From positions 990,032 through 1,054,031 of the forward strand of contig NZ_CP043006.1 in assembly GCF_008086345.1 (NCBI RefSeq): a DNA stretch of 64,000 nucleotides, in the 5' to 3' direction. Both the position numbers and the translations under genes were made by a program. Every line of letters begins with the position of its first letter. The first letter of the stretch is position 1. The notes under the pieces are model-generated. The model saw only the letters and a program-made list of their open reading frames with translations. It ran no database searches and was not told the DNA's origin. This stretch comes from Chitinophaga sp. XS-30. Lineage in GTDB: Bacteria > Bacteroidota > Bacteroidia > Chitinophagales > Chitinophagaceae. Positions 15,263 to 24,193 of the stretch are shown one piece after another.

Positions 15263-17389
15263 CTATTTGAACAATTCGTAGATGATCCAGCTGCAAACGT
15301 AGGCCAGTGCGGTCATGTATATGAACTGGATAATGGGGTATTTCCAGGACCGGGTTTCCCTTTTTACAATGGCCAGCGTGCTCATGCATTGCATGGCAAA
15401 AGCGTAGAAGATCATGAGCGAAAGGCCGGTGGCCAGGGTGTACACCGGGGTACCGTCTACCCGGGTGGCGGATTCCATTTTCTGCCGCAGCGTGGCGTCG
15501 CTATCCTCGGAATCACCCACGCTGTACAGCGTAGCCATGGTTCCCACGAATACTTCCCGGGCCGCAAAGGAAGTGATCAGGGCGATGCCGATCTTCCAGT
15601 CGAAACCCAGCGGCTTCACAGCCGGTTCAATGGCATGGCCGAGTATGCCGGCATAGGAGTGGGACAGTTTTTCCGATTGCAGTTGTTTATCCAGTTCTTC
15701 CAGCTGTGTTTCATCTGTGGTCTGCGCCTGCAGCTGTTCGTATTTTGTTTCTACGGCCTGCATTTGCGCTCCGGGCCCGTAAGAGGCGAGGAACCAGAGG
15801 ATAATGGAGATCACCATGATCACCTTGCCGGCATCCATAACAAATATCTTCGCTTTCTCCACCATGGTCACGGCGGCGTTCTTCCAGCGCGGGGCGCGGT
15901 ACACCGGCAGCTCCATAATGAAATAGCTTTTCTCCCGTATTTTGATGAACAGCTTCATGACAGCGGCTACAAGAATAGCCATGACGAAACCCAGCAGGTA
16001 AAGGCCCATCATCACCAGGCCCTGGAGGCTCAGGAAACCCAGTACCATACGGTCCGGGATCACCAGCGCGATCATGATCGTATAAATGGGCAGGCGTGCG
16101 GAGCAACTCATGAGCGGCGTGATCATAATGGTGATCAGTCTTTCCTTCCTGTTCTCGATATTCCTGGCAGCCATAATCGCCGGAACGGCACAGGCTACGC
16201 CGCTGATCAGGGGCATCACGGATTTGCCGTTCAGGCCCACCTGGCGCATCAGCCGGTCTGTAAGAAAACTGATCCGGGCCATATAGCCGGTATCTTCCAG
16301 GATGGTGATCAGCCCGAAAAGGATCATGATCTGCGGAATGAACACCGCTATCCCGCCAAGGCCGGCAATAATGCCGTTGATGAATACATCGCTGACCTGG
16401 TTGGCCGGCAGCACATCCGTCAGCCATCCGCTAAGCGAACCGAAGCCGGCATCGATGAGGTCCATCGGGTAGGAAGCGATCCAGAAAATGCTCTGGAAGA
16501 GCAGGAAGAGGACCACCAGCAGAATGAGGTATCCCCAGAAGCGGTGCAGCAGGATATTGTCGATCCTTTCCGTCTGGAGCTGTTGCTGCAGCGGGTCCGT
16601 TTCCACGACGGTGCCGTTCATGACTTGCTTGATATGCGCATAACGCTGCATGATCTCGTCCGCCTGTATTTTGGTCTTATTGAACCCGTGCTGCTGCAGT
16701 GAGGCCTTTATGGCCGCCTGCTGCGGTTTCCCCAGAAAATGCAGTTCGTCATAATTGACGGCTACATGCAGGGCGGCGTAGTCGCTCGTAACGGCACATA
16801 TCTTTTTAATATCTTCTATAACGGCGGGGGCCAGCTCGTGATTGGGGATAAAATCCCGGGCGGGGGCGCCGAATTTTTCCTGCGCGATCAGTTCGATGTT
16901 CTTTTTCAGCTGCTGCAGGCCCTTGTTGCGGCGGGGGTTGATGGCTACTACAGGTACGCCCAGTTCCCGTTCCAGGCCGGCCAGGTCCACTTCCACACCT
17001 TTTTTCTTCGCGAGGTCCATCATGGTCAGTCCAATGATCACCGGTACTTTCAGGTCTATGATCTGGGAGCAGAACAGGAGGTTGCGCTTGAGATTGGAGG
17101 CATCGGCAATTATGAGTACCATATCCGGCCTGTCTGCCCCCTTCGGGTTGAGCAGCACATCATACGTCACAAATTCATCAGCGCTTTTGGGATACAGGCT
17201 GTAGGTACCGGGCAGGTCAATGATATTGGCCTCCAGCTGTGGAGCAATGCGGGCAATACCGGTCTTTTTGTCCACCGTTACCCCCGGGAAGTTGCTTACT
17301 TTCTGGTTTAAACCCGTCAGCGCATTAAAGAGAGAACTTTTGCCACTGTTAGGATTGCCTACCAGCGCAATATTGATTGGTACCTTCAT
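15263..17389 (-). CDS. feoB: ferrous iron transport protein B
   Basis: FeoB imports Fe2+ across the inner membrane. The N-terminal G domain shows GNPNSGKSS (G1, residues 10-18), FPGVTVD (G2 region), DLPGTYSL (G3) and a TMMDLAKK G4-like motif. The membrane part has the FeoB core with repeated gate motifs (IFWIASYPMD, GIGGIAVFIPQIMILFG, then SCSARLPIYTIMIAL). Length 708 aa is typical. The ATG at 17389 is preferred to an upstream TTG because a GGAGG lies 12 nt before it. A perfect -7 element (TAGTTTTG on the minus strand, 17421-17428) lies upstream. The usual partner FeoA is not adjacent; a feoA gene is 22 kb away at 39524. Confidence 0.95.
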   Translation of the reverse strand: MKVPINIALVGNPNSGKSSLFNALTGLNQKVSNFPGVTVDKKTGIARIAPQLEANIIDLPGTYSLYPKSADEFVTYDVLLNPKGADRPDMVLIIADASNLKRNLLFCSQIIDLKVPVIIGLTMMDLAKKKGVEVDLAGLERELGVPVVAINPRRNKGLQQLKKNIELIAQEKFGAPARDFIPNHELAPAVIEDIKKICAVTSDYAALHVAVNYDELHFLGKPQQAAIKASLQQHGFNKTKIQADEIMQRYAHIKQVMNGTVVETDPLQQQLQTERIDNILLHRFWGYLILLVVLFLLFQSIFWIASYPMDLIDAGFGSLSGWLTDVLPANQVSDVFINGIIAGLGGIAVFIPQIMILFGLITILEDTGYMARISFLTDRLMRQVGLNGKSVMPLISGVACAVPAIMAARNIENRKERLITIMITPLMSCSARLPIYTIMIALVIPDRMVLGFLSLQGLVMMGLYLLGFVMAILVAAVMKLFIKIREKSYFIMELPVYRAPRWKNAAVTMVEKAKIFVMDAGKVIMVISIILWFLASYGPGAQMQAVETKYEQLQAQTTDETQLEELDKQLQSEKLSHSYAGILGHAIEPAVKPLGFDWKIGIALITSFAAREVFVGTMATLYSVGDSEDSDATLRQKMESATRVDGTPVYTLATGLSLMIFYAFAMQCMSTLAIVKRETRSWKYPIIQFIYMTALAYVCSWIIYELFK

Positions 17390-17490
17390 CCTGATCTGAT
17401 CCTCCAAAATTTTGAATATGCAAAACTAGCAATTATCGGGGGATGGGCGTGATCGAATCGGGAAAAATACTGTTAAAAGCGGCTGGGCGT

Positions 17491-17516
17491 AAAAAAACCG
17501 CGGTGGATACCGCGGT
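17491..17516 (-). terminator. Rho-independent terminator after the PspC gene
   Basis: Two identical self-complementary 8-mers (ACCGCGGT at 17497-17504 and 17509-17516) form a stem around a GGAT loop, and on the minus strand they are followed by seven T. It lies about 40 bp beyond the stop of the PspC-domain gene and ahead of feoB on the same strand. Confidence 0.75.
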
Positions 17517-17556
17517 GATCGTTCATGTATTGAAACTAAACTTATTGTGACGAAGA

Positions 17557-19359
17557 TCAATTCAATTTTTCGAATGTGTTCTGGAACATGAAGCTGGCCA
17601 CCGCCAGCGTCAGGCTTTTTTTGTCTTCCGCATCTTTCCTGCTGCTATCCTCCACCGGGGTGGTGTTCTGTTGTTCCGGCCGTGTTCCGGGCCCGCGGTA
17701 GCGGTACTCGTTGCGGGGGGCGGTTGTGTCTGCCGGGGTGTTCCGCTCTTCCGGTTTTCTTTCATGCAGGTCCTTCCGCTCCCAGCCGTCAGGTGTCATC
17801 CTGATATCGATCTGATCATTATTACGGTCCCAGTTATAACGATCATCCCACCATTCCTCGCGCCAGTTGCGGATAAAGCTGTAGTGATGCCTTACTTCCC
17901 GGTCTATCACGATGTGTTTGCCTACCGGCACCCGTATCCGTACGGTCACTTTCTGGTTGCGGTATTTGGAATTGCGGGGAATGGAGAATCCGGAGGGTAT
18001 GTAGAGCACGGAGTCCTTCTGCTCCAGTCCGAAATATATCTCGCGGGCCAGTTCTTCCGCCTGGCGCCAGTTCTTTCCCCTGGAGCTTCTTTCCACTTCC
18101 ACCTCAAAGCTGTCCGTTTCGCTTTTCAGGACCTGGATCCTGATATCATCGATGATCACGGTATCATCCAGCACACGCAGATTGCCGTCGAACAGGTTGA
18201 TCTCTTCCATTTCCAGCACGGTCCGCGCCTTCTTGACGATCAGCCGTCCCTTTTCAGGCTGGACGATATTTACGATCTCCGGTTCGGGCGTATTATACCG
18301 GGCTTTGAAATCCTGCGCCAGGGAAACGCTCAGCCAGACGGAGAATACCACTCCCATCAACCAGAAGAATCCGAGCGTATATCCTGCAAATCTATTTTGC
18401 TGTTTGATGCCCGTCATCTTGCGGATGAGGAAGGCCACCAGCGAAAGGATAGGGATGCCTACCAGCAGGGCCAAGGCCGGCCAGAAGAGCATGGTTTGCA
18501 CTCCATTATCCAGTAAGAGGTCTTTGACAGGGATCAGGACCGCGGAAAAGACAGCTGACATAATCAGGCCAACTACCAATACGAAGAGTATCACTACAGC
18601 GAGGAAAAGGAAAAAGCCCTTTGCAATGAAAACAATGACATTTGCCAATCCTTTGAAAAACCCTTCTATTGCAGTACCGGCATCTCTACCGTACTGTTTC
18701 CCGCGGCCCTCCGAAAAATTTCTGACATCATCCCCCATTCTTTCCATACGGGAACGGAAAGTGTTCATTTCTTCCTGTACGGTGGCCTTGATATTGTTCA
18801 GATCTACCCGTTCGCCGCGCATTTCCAACTTTTCCGCTGCGGTATTGGCCTCGGGAGTGGCAAACCAGAGGATGAAGTAAAGCAGGATGCCTCCGCCCCA
18901 TAAACCGATGGCAGCAATGGCAAATATGATCCGGAATACCAGCGGGTCCACATTAAAATATGCGCCCAGCCCGCTGCAGACGCCGCCGAGCACTTTGCCG
19001 TCCGGGTCCCGGTAGAACCGTTTACGCGGACGTATATAAGGGGCGAAAGACTCGGAGGCGGATTTATGATGGCTGCTGCCTGTTGTATCGCCGTCTTCTT
19101 CCACAAATTGTTCGGGCGTGCCCATGGAAGTTTTGATGGCCTGCACATCCTCATCGGTGATGCAATGCGCTCCTTTACGGATCTTGTCCTGGAATATCTC
19201 AGCGATCCGGCTTTCAATATCTCCGACGATCTCTTCCGCGCCCTCCTCCTTGGAGAAGTAACGCCTCAGGCTATCAAGATACTGTCGAAGGATCTCGTAG
19301 GCGCTGTCCTCGATAGGGATCAGGCGACTCGACAGGTTTATGTTGATAATCTTTTTCAT
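17557..19359 (-). CDS. PspC domain-containing multi-pass membrane protein
   Basis: The 600-residue protein starts with a soluble part (about 1-90) resembling the N-terminal region common in Bacteroidota PspC proteins (DSAYEILRQYLDSLRRYFS, then DIESRIAEIFQ and AIKTSMGTPEQFVEE). The PspC domain is at about 112-172 (RKRFYRDPDGKVLGGVCSGLGAYFNVDPLVFR, then a Gly-rich TM). Several more hydrophobic segments follow at about 235-265, 280-310 and 325-350. The C-terminal 200 residues are soluble and rich in beta-strand and charged residues, ending with Asp/Arg/Glu repeats. It follows the PadR gene by 43 bp in one unit. Function: envelope stress or membrane integrity is inferred from family, not shown. 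Confidence 0.82.
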   Translation of the reverse strand: MKKIININLSSRLIPIEDSAYEILRQYLDSLRRYFSKEEGAEEIVGDIESRIAEIFQDKIRKGAHCITDEDVQAIKTSMGTPEQFVEEDGDTTGSSHHKSASESFAPYIRPRKRFYRDPDGKVLGGVCSGLGAYFNVDPLVFRIIFAIAAIGLWGGGILLYFILWFATPEANTAAEKLEMRGERVDLNNIKATVQEEMNTFRSRMERMGDDVRNFSEGRGKQYGRDAGTAIEGFFKGLANVIVFIAKGFFLFLAVVILFVLVVGLIMSAVFSAVLIPVKDLLLDNGVQTMLFWPALALLVGIPILSLVAFLIRKMTGIKQQNRFAGYTLGFFWLMGVVFSVWLSVSLAQDFKARYNTPEPEIVNIVQPEKGRLIVKKARTVLEMEEINLFDGNLRVLDDTVIIDDIRIQVLKSETDSFEVEVERSSRGKNWRQAEELAREIYFGLEQKDSVLYIPSGFSIPRNSKYRNQKVTVRIRVPVGKHIVIDREVRHHYSFIRNWREEWWDDRYNWDRNNDQIDIRMTPDGWERKDLHERKPEERNTPADTTAPRNEYRYRGPGTRPEQQNTTPVEDSSRKDAEDKKSLTLAVASFMFQNTFEKLN

Positions 19360-19402
19360 CTGCTTAATCTGATTTAGGTTTTAGGTAAACTCGGATTGTA
19401 TA

Positions 19403-19741
19403 TTATTGGATGGTGTTGGGTTGCGTTAACTGATGGACCGCATTGGCCAGTTCATTCCAGGTATTCTCCAGGTCCCGGTAAAAGAGTTCTCCTTTGTCGG
19501 TCATGGAAAAATATTTCCGCGGGGGGCCTGAACTGCTTTCCACCCACCGGTAGGTGAGCAGCTCCGCATTTTTGAGGCGTGTCAGAAGCGGATATAAGGT
19601 CCCTTCCAGGATATCCAGCTTCGCTTCTTTCATTTTTTCAATAATGTCTGAAGGATAAGCCTCGCCTTGCTTGATGATGGAGAGAATGCAAAACTCCAGC
19701 ACCCCTTTCCGCATCTGCGACTGTGTATTATCAATATTCAT
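19403..19741 (-). CDS. PadR family transcriptional regulator
   Basis: A 112-residue winged-helix protein matching PadR: MRKGVLEFCILSIIKQGEAYPSDIIEKM, then LDILEGTLYPLLTRLKNAELLTYRWVESSSGPPRKYFSMTDKG, with the usual Pro/Arg-rich wing (SGPPRKY). The C-terminal helix for dimerisation is short. PadR regulators repress promoters of adjacent genes and often their own. Here it precedes the PspC gene on one transcript; a strong promoter (19805-19834) and an imperfect palindrome (19776-19794) lie just upstream, so autoregulation of the pair is likely. Confidence 0.88.
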   Translation of the reverse strand: MNIDNTQSQMRKGVLEFCILSIIKQGEAYPSDIIEKMKEAKLDILEGTLYPLLTRLKNAELLTYRWVESSSGPPRKYFSMTDKGELFYRDLENTWNELANAVHQLTQPNTIQ

Positions 19742-19775
19742 GGCAAGTGAGCTTTAAAAACCGTTATTGTTTCAG

Positions 19776-19794
19776 TTGAGTGTATAATATTCAA
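19776..19794. promoter_or_regulatory. candidate PadR operator (imperfect palindrome)
   Basis: TTGAGTGTATAATATTCAA has TTGA/TCAA ends and partial dyad symmetry (about 12 of 19 positions). It lies between the predicted padR transcription start and the start codon, where a repressor would block elongation. It does not match one fixed PadR consensus, which varies widely between family members. Inference only. Confidence 0.3.
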
Positions 19795-19804
19795 CCTCAT
19801 GACA

Positions 19805-19834
19805 CAAAGATAGAAAGAATTTACTACTATGCAA
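19805..19834 (-). promoter_or_regulatory. padR-pspC promoter, Bacteroidota -33/-7 type
   Basis: On the minus strand TTG (19832-19834) is followed after exactly 19 nt by TATCTTTG (19805-19812), a perfect TAnnTTTG. Transcription would start near 19798, 57 nt before the padR ATG. Position, spacing and sequence all fit the primary sigma factor promoters of this phylum. Confidence 0.65.
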
Positions 19835-20124
19835 TACACAATACTCTTTAATGCAAAATAACTTGCTTTGAACATTACCGGTAAAATGAGGTTATACGCG
19901 CTCTGGCATTAGATTTGATGGGTTTCAGGATGATGAGGGTGCTGTTCCCGGATTGTGATGAGCGGTTATATGAAAGGATGAAGGAGTTTTCCGGGTCGAT
20001 CGATATAAATAGCAGAAAAAGAAGGGAGTACAATCGATTTAACATTTCTTTGACCCTCGAAAATATGATTTATGGATTGCGAGGGTTACTTTTGCTTACA
20101 TACAAATAAGTGATATAGGTATTG

Positions 20125-20430
20125 ATGAAAAAGTTACTCAGTATATTTCTTCTTGGCCTGATGTGCGTTCAACTGCTCCCGATCGAGCAGATGGGGAAAT
20201 TACTGTTCAACAACCAGATCGTGGAAGAACACGTGGATGGTGGTTGCTCTTCATCAAAGAACCTGAAGCTTAATTCCGGCGACATCAATTGTCACCGGTA
20301 CGGTGACCTGGATGTGGAGCTCAATCCCGAGCTTTTCGCAAACGCACTTTCTTTCCGTTATCATGAGGATATTCCTGCGAGCCCCGTCCAGGAGATCCAA
20401 ACGCCTCCTCCAAACAGTCATGTTGCTTAA
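20125..20430 (+). CDS. small exported protein before the SulP transporter, 101 aa
   Basis: The start is ATG at 20125. The protein has a clear signal peptide or signal anchor (MKKLLSIFLLGLMCVQLLPIEQ, hydrophobic core residues 5-18). The mature part is polar and acidic, with Cys in GGCSSS and INCHRYGD and a Pro-rich end (EIQTPPPNSHVA). No named family is recognised. The order exported small protein, SulP, beta-carbonic anhydrase is familiar in Bacteroidota, which suggests a role near the SulP transporter, but the biochemical job is unknown. The gap to SulP is 231 bp, so co-transcription is not certain. Confidence 0.6.
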   Translation: MKKLLSIFLLGLMCVQLLPIEQMGKLLFNNQIVEEHVDGGCSSSKNLKLNSGDINCHRYGDLDVELNPELFANALSFRYHEDIPASPVQEIQTPPPNSHVA

Positions 20431-20661
20431 ATGACGATCACGTGTGCCGCCTGTTTCAGCGTGCGCGCATGTATTTCCTTCTTATTTGTACAATTCTGAT
20501 TACACATTGATGTGTGCCTGACTTTCTTCGTATGGTCTTTCCGGAACATACAGGAGCGCCGGGCCTTGTGGCCTGGCCGTTAAACCGGTAGTGCATTGTT
20601 GACTGCATGCAATGCCGGATATGGCCGCATCTGTGTTATGATCTGCCTAAATCAACGCTAT

Positions 20662-22308
20662 ATGAGCAAGAAAATTGGACTTTTTTCGAATATCAAAGGT
20701 GATCTACCGGCCGGCCTTGTTGTATTTCTGATCGCTGTGCCGCTCTGTCTCGGCATAGCCCTGGCATCCGGTGCGCCATTATTTTCCGGCATGATCGCCG
20801 GTATTGTCGGCGGTATAGTCGTCGGTTCCCTGAGCGGCTCCCAGCTGAGCGTCAGCGGTCCTGCCGCAGGCCTTACGGCCATTGTGCTCAGTGCCATTAC
20901 CCGGCTCGGCGCCTTTGAAACCTTCCTGCTGGCCGTTGTGCTGGCCGGACTGTTCCAGCTGGTGCTCGGTTTTGTAAAAGCCGGAACTGTCGCCAACTAT
21001 TTTCCTTCCAATGTTATTACAGGTATGTTAACGGCCATCGGCCTGATCATCATCCTGAAACAAATACCGCACGCCTTCGGATATGATGCTGATGCGGAAG
21101 GGGATTTCGCCTTTATCCAGACGGATGGAGAGAATACTTTTTCCTCGCTCATCAGTATGCTGAATCACATCCACCTTGGCGCGGTGCTGATCACACTGCT
21201 CTCCATCGGCATTCTGTTATACTGGAGCAAGATACCGAAGGTAAACCTGGTACCGGCGCCGCTGGTGGCCGTGCTCGTGGGCATCGGTCTCAATGAGCTT
21301 TTTGTGTCAGCCGGCTCACCGCTTGGCCTTTCTCAAAGTCACCTGGTGACGCTGCCGGTGGCCGCATCATTCGGGGAATTCGTGGGGCAGTTCACCCTGC
21401 CGGATTTCAGCCAGCTGGCCAACAGCGAAGTATGGGTCGTTGCCGCAACAATAGCCGTGGTAGCGTCCATAGAAACACTGCTGAACCTGGAGGCTACCGA
21501 CAAACTGGACCCGATGAAACGGTATTCACCGCCTAACCGGGAACTGAGGGCACAGGGGATCGGCAATATGGTCAGCGGCCTGATCGGCGGTATCCCCATT
21601 ACCTCCGTGATCGTCCGCTCCTCCGCTAATATCAATTCCGGAGGCCGTACAAAATTGTCCGCCGTTTCCCATGGTATATTACTTCTGGTCTGTACTGCAC
21701 TGATCCCGGGGCTGCTGAACAAAATACCACTGGCTACGCTGGCTGCTGTTCTGCTGGTGACCGGTTATAAGCTCTGCAAGCCCACCGTCTTCAAACAGAT
21801 GTTCGCAAAAGGCAAATATCAATGGATCCCCTTCCTGGTAACCGTTTTGGTGATCGTATTCACCGATCTGCTGGTCGGCGTTGCGGTTGGCCTCGCTGTG
21901 AGCGTCCTGTTCATCATGTGGGGTAACATGAAAAGCCCTTACTTCTTCCAGAAAGAAAGGTACCGTACGGGCGATCTCATCCGCCTGGAGCTGTCACAGG
22001 AAGTATCCTTCCTGAACAAAGCGAACATCCTGCTGACGCTGGACCGCCTGCCGGAAAACAGCACAGTAGTGATCGACGCCAGCAAAACGCTGTATATAGA
22101 CCAGGATGTGCTGGACATTATTCGTGAATTCGCGCAGATCAAAGCCGCCCAGAAGAAAATAAAAGTGGTGCTGAAAGGATTCAAAGAAGCATACAAGATC
22201 AACAACACAGATCATCTTTTCCTGGAAACGCCGGAAAAAGAGAAACCGGCAGCCGTTGTCGCCAATGGCACACACAAAGACCTGCTGAAAGAGTTATCTG
22301 TAAACTAA
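20662..22308 (+). CDS. SulP family inorganic anion (bicarbonate-type) transporter with STAS domain
   Basis: The ATG at 20662 (MSKKIGLFSN) is preferred over the longer frame because SulP proteins begin just before the first helix (GDLPAGLVVFLIAVPLCLGIALASG). The 548-residue product has the SulP core with the LSVSGPAAGLTAIVLSAI segment and the repeated 7+7 helix layout, then a cytoplasmic STAS domain at about 430-535 (LEL...VSFLNKANILLTL, VVIDASKTLYIDQDVLDII). SulP members move sulfate, bicarbonate or other anions. The carbonic anhydrase gene 28 bp downstream makes bicarbonate the best guess, by context rather than by residues. Confidence 0.9.
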   Translation: MSKKIGLFSNIKGDLPAGLVVFLIAVPLCLGIALASGAPLFSGMIAGIVGGIVVGSLSGSQLSVSGPAAGLTAIVLSAITRLGAFETFLLAVVLAGLFQLVLGFVKAGTVANYFPSNVITGMLTAIGLIIILKQIPHAFGYDADAEGDFAFIQTDGENTFSSLISMLNHIHLGAVLITLLSIGILLYWSKIPKVNLVPAPLVAVLVGIGLNELFVSAGSPLGLSQSHLVTLPVAASFGEFVGQFTLPDFSQLANSEVWVVAATIAVVASIETLLNLEATDKLDPMKRYSPPNRELRAQGIGNMVSGLIGGIPITSVIVRSSANINSGGRTKLSAVSHGILLLVCTALIPGLLNKIPLATLAAVLLVTGYKLCKPTVFKQMFAKGKYQWIPFLVTVLVIVFTDLLVGVAVGLAVSVLFIMWGNMKSPYFFQKERYRTGDLIRLELSQEVSFLNKANILLTLDRLPENSTVVIDASKTLYIDQDVLDIIREFAQIKAAQKKIKVVLKGFKEAYKINNTDHLFLETPEKEKPAAVVANGTHKDLLKELSVN

Positions 22309-22336
22309 AACAATCATCGATTAAAATAACTGACCA

Positions 22337-23014
22337 ATGAAAGCACACAATAAAGTATCACAAAGCAGCCTCACTCCGCATACCGCACTGGAGTTCCTCC
22401 GCGAAGGCAACGAACGTTTTGTAAGCAACCTTCGCATCAACCGCAACCTGCTGCAGCAGGTGAATGAAACTAAAGAAGGCCAGTGGCCTTTTGCTGCCAT
22501 CGTGAGTTGTATGGATTCCCGTACATCCGCGGAACTGGTCTTCGATCAGGGCCTGGGCGATATTTTCAGTATTCGTTTAGCCGGCGCCGTTATCTCCGAC
22601 AACGTGCTTGGCAGTCTTGAATATGCCTGCAAAGTAGCCGGCTCAAAGATCATTGTTGTACTTGGGCATACGCATTGCGGCGCCATCAAAGGCGCTTGTG
22701 ACGGCGTAGAAATGGGCAATCTCACGGGATTGCTCAACAAGATCCGGCCTTCCGTACAACAGGAAAAGTCGGTTGCGCAAAACCGCACATCCCAAAACCA
22801 GGAATTCGTGCATGCGGTAACTTTACTGCACACAGAGCGCTCCGTACAGCAGATACTTGAACAGAGCGCCATCCTGCAGGACATGGTAGAGAAAGGAGAA
22901 GTGGGTATCATCGGGGCGGTGTACGATGTGGAAACCGGTGTAGTTACTTTCTGCGAGCATACCAAACGGATCGGACAACGGACAGAAAAAGTTGTGGAGA
23001 GTGTAGAGGCATAA
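22337..23014 (+). CDS. beta-class carbonic anhydrase
   Basis: It interconverts CO2 and bicarbonate using zinc. Ligands and catalytic residues are in place: CMDSR (Cys58, Asp60, Arg62) and HTHCG (His111 and Cys114). The motif order and the 225-aa length match bacterial beta-CA. No signal peptide is present, so it is cytoplasmic. It is 28 bp from the SulP gene and ends at a strong terminator, so the two form an operon that can take up bicarbonate and equilibrate it with CO2 for carboxylases. Confidence 0.93.
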   Translation: MKAHNKVSQSSLTPHTALEFLREGNERFVSNLRINRNLLQQVNETKEGQWPFAAIVSCMDSRTSAELVFDQGLGDIFSIRLAGAVISDNVLGSLEYACKVAGSKIIVVLGHTHCGAIKGACDGVEMGNLTGLLNKIRPSVQQEKSVAQNRTSQNQEFVHAVTLLHTERSVQQILEQSAILQDMVEKGEVGIIGAVYDVETGVVTFCEHTKRIGQRTEKVVESVEA

Positions 23015-23031
23015 GCCATGTACAAATAAGC

Positions 23032-23067
23032 AAAAGCCGGAAGAGCAGTCACTTCCGGCTTTTTTTA
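23032..23067 (+). terminator. Rho-independent terminator of the SulP-carbonic anhydrase operon
   Basis: A perfect 12-bp stem (23032-23043 with 23052-23063) with an 8-nt loop is followed by a T run on the plus strand. The complementary side has a short T run too, so it may also act on the convergent guanylyltransferase gene ending at 23099. Confidence 0.85.
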
Positions 23068-23098
23068 TGCGTTGATGTCTTTGATGGTCTTTGGGTGG

Positions 23099-24190
23099 TT
23101 ACAGGAACTTGTCCCCTTTATGGCGTTTCACCTCCGCCACATATTCCTTGATCTGCTGCTCGTTCTCCTTTTTGCAGACCAGCAATACATCGGGAGTATC
23201 TATCAGGATAACATCATCCAGCCCCTGCAATACTACCAGCTTGTCATTCGGCGCTTTCACCATGCATCGTGTGGCGTCTATCACCATCACGTTCTTTCCC
23301 TGCACGGCATTGCCGAGGTAATCCTTCTCCAGGTTCTCATATGCGGAAGCCCAGGTGCCCAGATCGCTCCAGCCAAAGTTGGCCGGGATCACATACACAT
23401 TGTCCGCTTTCTCCATGATGCCGTAGTCGATCGAGATATTGGTGCACTGGGAGTAGATCATTTCCATCATTTCCTTTTCCCCGGGAGTGTTCAGCGCGGC
23501 GTGCTCCTGTACGAACAGCTCATCCATTTCCGGCAGGTAGGTGGCAAATGCTTTCAGGATGCTTTTGGTATTCCAGACGAAGATGCCCGCGTTCCAGAGG
23601 AAGTCCCCGCTTTGCAGGAAGGTCTTGGCCAGCTCCAGGTTCGGTTTCTCCGTGAAGGTCTTCACCTTGTACACGTTATCCGCCGCCTGCTCTGTTTCGA
23701 ACTGGATGTACCCGTAGCCGGTATCCGGGCGGGTGGGTTTGATGCCCAGCGTGAGGAGCGCATTGTTCTTTTGCGCAAAAAGCAGCGCATTCAGGCAGGT
23801 CTGCGTGAATTGCATGGGGTCCATGATCAGATGGTCCGCCGGTGCGCAGATCATGCTGGCCTTGGGGTCCTTTTTGTGGATCTTGTGGGAAATATAGGCC
23901 ACGCAGGGCGCCGTATTCTTCCGGGAGGGTTCGCTGACGATATTCTCCTGGGGAAGACCGGGTAATTGCTTGCTCACTGTGGCGGCGTATTGGTGATGCG
24001 TCACCACATAGATGTTCTCTTCGGGGATGAACTGCTGGAAGCGCTCATAGGTCCATTGCAGCAATGTTTTCCCCGTATTCAGGATATCCAGGAACTGCTT
24101 GGGATAATCCGTCCGGCTGTAAGGCCAGAAGCGGCTACCGATACCCCCGGCCATAATGGCCACGTAAAAATGGTTATTCAATGGTGTCAT
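23099..24190 (-). CDS. mannose-1-phosphate guanylyltransferase
   Basis: It makes GDP-mannose from mannose-1-phosphate and GTP. The N-terminal pyrophosphorylase signature is visible (AIMAGGIGSRFWPYSRTDYPKQFL, residues 12-34, with the reactive Lys in PKQF). Later come CAPADHLIMD, GYGYIQFE, VKTFTEKP, WNAGIFVW and FGWSDLGTW. At 363 aa it is the short, single-function type without a fused mannose-6-phosphate isomerase. It lies 3 bp after the sugar-phosphate isomerase gene on the same strand, so the pair probably supplies nucleotide or phosphate sugars for lipopolysaccharide or capsule. Confidence 0.92.
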   Translation of the reverse strand: MTPLNNHFYVAIMAGGIGSRFWPYSRTDYPKQFLDILNTGKTLLQWTYERFQQFIPEENIYVVTHHQYAATVSKQLPGLPQENIVSEPSRKNTAPCVAYISHKIHKKDPKASMICAPADHLIMDPMQFTQTCLNALLFAQKNNALLTLGIKPTRPDTGYGYIQFETEQAADNVYKVKTFTEKPNLELAKTFLQSGDFLWNAGIFVWNTKSILKAFATYLPEMDELFVQEHAALNTPGEKEMMEMIYSQCTNISIDYGIMEKADNVYVIPANFGWSDLGTWASAYENLEKDYLGNAVQGKNVMVIDATRCMVKAPNDKLVVLQGLDDVILIDTPDVLLVCKKENEQQIKEYVAEVKRHKGDKFL

Positions 24191-24193
24191 CGC

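Larger units (their letters stand above)
19742..20124. other. intergenic region holding the padR-pspC promoter
   Basis: This 383-bp stretch separates the leftward padR-pspC unit from the rightward bicarbonate module. The left part holds a promoter and candidate operator for padR (listed separately). A 64-codon frame at 19915-20109 starts with TTG, has no family resemblance, and is not called. The right part should contain the promoter of the exported small protein, but I see no perfect -33/-7 pair. Confidence 0.4.

Noticed and set aside
19915..20109. 64-codon plus-strand frame before the small exported protein
   Set aside because: Starts with TTG and has no conserved features; treated as intergenic.
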